Shown here piece by piece: positions 4,376 to 5,760 of a DNA stretch of 5,760 nucleotides (positions within the stretch are counted from its first letter, which is position 1; each line of letters opens with the position of its first letter). The notes under the pieces were generated by a model that was not told the origin of the DNA, searched no databases, and saw only the letters and a program-made list of their open reading frames with translations. A program made the translations under genes and the position numbers. This DNA is from an uncultured Lachnospiraceae bacterium (lineage in GTDB: Bacteria > Bacillota > Clostridia > Lachnospirales > Lachnospiraceae), in the NCBI GenBank assembly GCA_948665105.1, contig CAPNGW010000171.1, forward strand, positions 1 through 5,760, written 5' to 3'.

Positions 4376-5760
4376 ATGAATTATGGAAGAAAGAGCGCTT
4401 CCCGCAAGGAAAAACAGCTTTCCTCAAAAAGCACATTGGTGCGCAGAAAAATTTCCCTGATTTTTCTCAAAGTACTTCTGTTGAGTTTTTTCGCCCTGAT
4501 AATTGTGGGCGCCTGTGCAGGCTTTGGGATTTTTAAGGGTGTCATTGATTCCGCACCTAATATAAATGAGATTGACGCTACCCCCACCGGGTATCTGTCT
4601 GTGGTACTGGATAATCAGGGCAACGAGGTTACACAGCTCATTGCTGCCGGATCCAATCGTGTGTATGTGACCATCGACGAGATTCCCAAGCACACACAGG
4701 AGGCTTTTGTAGCCATTGAGGACGAGCGGTTCTACGAGCACAATGGCATTGACATTCAGGGTATCATCCGTGCAGGGGTTATGGGTATCCGGAACAAATT
4801 CCATTTTACCGAAGGCGCCAGCACCATTACCCAGCAGCTTCTTAAGAACAATGTCTTTACCGGATGGACGGAGGAAGGCTCCTTTATCGAAAGTCTGGAG
4901 CGCAAAATCCAGGAGCAGTATCTGGCCGTACAGCTCAGCAAAACCAGATCCAAGGACTGGGTGCTTGAGAATTACTTAAACACCATAAACCTGGGTCAGA
5001 ACACCCTGGGTATCCAGGCTGCTTCCAGGCGTTATTTCGGCAAGGACGTGTCGGAGCTTACCATCTCGGAAAGCGCTGTTATCGCCGCCATCACCCAGAA
5101 TCCCAGCTGGTGGAATCCGGTGTCACATCCCGAGAACAATAAGGAGCGCCGGACCAAGGTGCTTACCAATATGAAGAAGCTGGGCTATATCTCCCAGGAA
5201 GAATTTGAGGAAGCCATGGCCGATGATGTGTATGCCCGCATTCAGCAGGTGAACATCCAGTATGCAGAGGCCAGCCCCAATTCCTACTTCGTGGATGCCC
5301 TCATTGACCAGGTGGTGGAAGACCTGGTGGAGCAGAAGGGCTACAATGAGACTCAGGCCTACAAGGCTCTGTATGAGGGCGGTCTTACCATATATTCCAC
5401 CCAGGACCCTGCCATTCAGGCCATCTGTGACGAGGAAATCAACAACCCTGAAAATTACCCCGCCAATACCAAGTACTCCTTTTCCTACCGTGTTACCATC
5501 AAGAAGGCGGACGGAACCGTGGAAAATCTAAGCGACCAGACCATGCTCAGCTACTACCGGGAGTCCAACTCCGGCTATAGCATTAACTTCGACAGTGAGG
5601 AGGAGGCTGCTGCTGCCATTGATGCATACAAGGATGCCGTTCTGGGAGAAGGGGACACCATTGAAGCGGAGACTGTCCTCTACACACTTCAGCCCCAGTC
5701 CGCCACCGTTATCATGGACCAGTACACCGGGGAGGTCAAGGCCATGGTAGGCGGACGCGG
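4376..5760 (+). CDS. Class A penicillin-binding protein (PBP1A-like), N-terminal part
   Basis: The first 461 codons of a bifunctional peptidoglycan synthase that continues past the right edge. A basic N-terminus (about 1-24) precedes one membrane anchor (about 25-54), so the catalytic part is outside the cell. The GT51 glycosyltransferase domain (about 85-260), which polymerises lipid II into glycan strands, has its motifs: EDERFYEHNGID with catalytic E115; GASTITQQLLKN (147-158); RKIQEQYLAVQLS (176-188); and LENYLNTINLGQNTLGIQAA (197-216) leading to YFGK. A linker (about 265-330) leads to the transpeptidase region, which starts with GGLTIYSTQDPAIQ (335-348), then has a polar acidic stretch of about 85 residues before QSATVIMDQYTGEVKAMVGG. 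The SxxK, SxN and KTG transpeptidase motifs lie outside the window. AAGGAGG at 4363-4369 is 6 bases before the ATG. GT51 proteins of monofunctional type lack the transpeptidase start seen here. Confidence 0.93.
   Translation, partial: MNYGRKSASRKEKQLSSKSTLVRRKISLIFLKVLLLSFFALIIVGACAGFGIFKGVIDSAPNINEIDATPTGYLSVVLDNQGNEVTQLIAAGSNRVYVTIDEIPKHTQEAFVAIEDERFYEHNGIDIQGIIRAGVMGIRNKFHFTEGASTITQQLLKNNVFTGWTEEGSFIESLERKIQEQYLAVQLSKTRSKDWVLENYLNTINLGQNTLGIQAASRRYFGKDVSELTISESAVIAAITQNPSWWNPVSHPENNKERRTKVLTNMKKLGYISQEEFEEAMADDVYARIQQVNIQYAEASPNSYFVDALIDQVVEDLVEQKGYNETQAYKALYEGGLTIYSTQDPAIQAICDEEINNPENYPANTKYSFSYRVTIKKADGTVENLSDQTMLSYYRESNSGYSINFDSEEEAAAAIDAYKDAVLGEGDTIEAETVLYTLQPQSATVIMDQYTGEVKAMVGGR

Noticed and set aside
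1..5760. CRISPR array, prophage, insertion sequence or defence system
   Set aside because: No regularly spaced repeats, transposase, integrase, phage or toxin-antitoxin proteins are seen. CPBP proteins are sometimes linked to bacteriocin immunity, but no bacteriocin gene is nearby.

Overview
The window looks like chromosomal DNA from a Gram-positive gut clostridium, probably Lachnospiraceae or a relative. The signs are strong AGGAG-type ribosome binding sites, sigma-A-like promoters with TATAAT boxes, tightly packed short operons, a YjfB-family small protein, a FatA-type acyl-ACP thioesterase next to a CvfB-like S1 protein, and a bifunctional class A penicillin-binding protein. The genus assignment is inference; no marker gene settles it.

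Layout, left to right. (1) The first 104 bases hold the N-terminus of a thioredoxin-reductase-like flavoprotein on the minus strand. Its upstream region contains an imperfectly duplicated promoter/dyad unit. (2) A 58-codon yjfB-type gene on the plus strand has its own promoter at 231-259. It converges on (3) a three-gene minus-strand operon: acyl-ACP thioesterase (2992-2270), then a CvfB-type S1 RNA-binding protein (2286-1444), then a CPBP (CAAX/Abi) membrane protease (1438-488). The first two genes overlap by 17 bases and the last two are 5 bases apart, so translational coupling is likely. (4) A tRNA-Gln(CTG) gene on the minus strand has its own promoter and a strong terminator. (5) A YigZ/IMPACT-family gene on the minus strand has a good extended -10 promoter. 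(6) Diverging from it is a plus-strand gene for a class A PBP, cut by the right edge: membrane anchor, complete GT51 glycosyltransferase domain and the start of the transpeptidase region.

Most coding content is housekeeping: redox balance, fatty-acid chain release, RNA binding, tRNA supply and cell-wall synthesis. The unexplained content is between genes. A 78-bp element occurs twice, 75 of 78 positions identical and in the same orientation, once just 5' of the thioesterase gene and once in the 5' leader of the yigZ gene. In the direction of transcription it carries three potential stem-loops and a short reading frame present in both copies. All three differences fall outside the predicted local stems. 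Separate operator-like palindromes lie at the predicted transcription starts of the trxB-like gene (twice) and of yigZ.

I see no phage, insertion sequence, CRISPR array or defence system. The repeat pair is the best candidate for something not covered by ordinary annotation.
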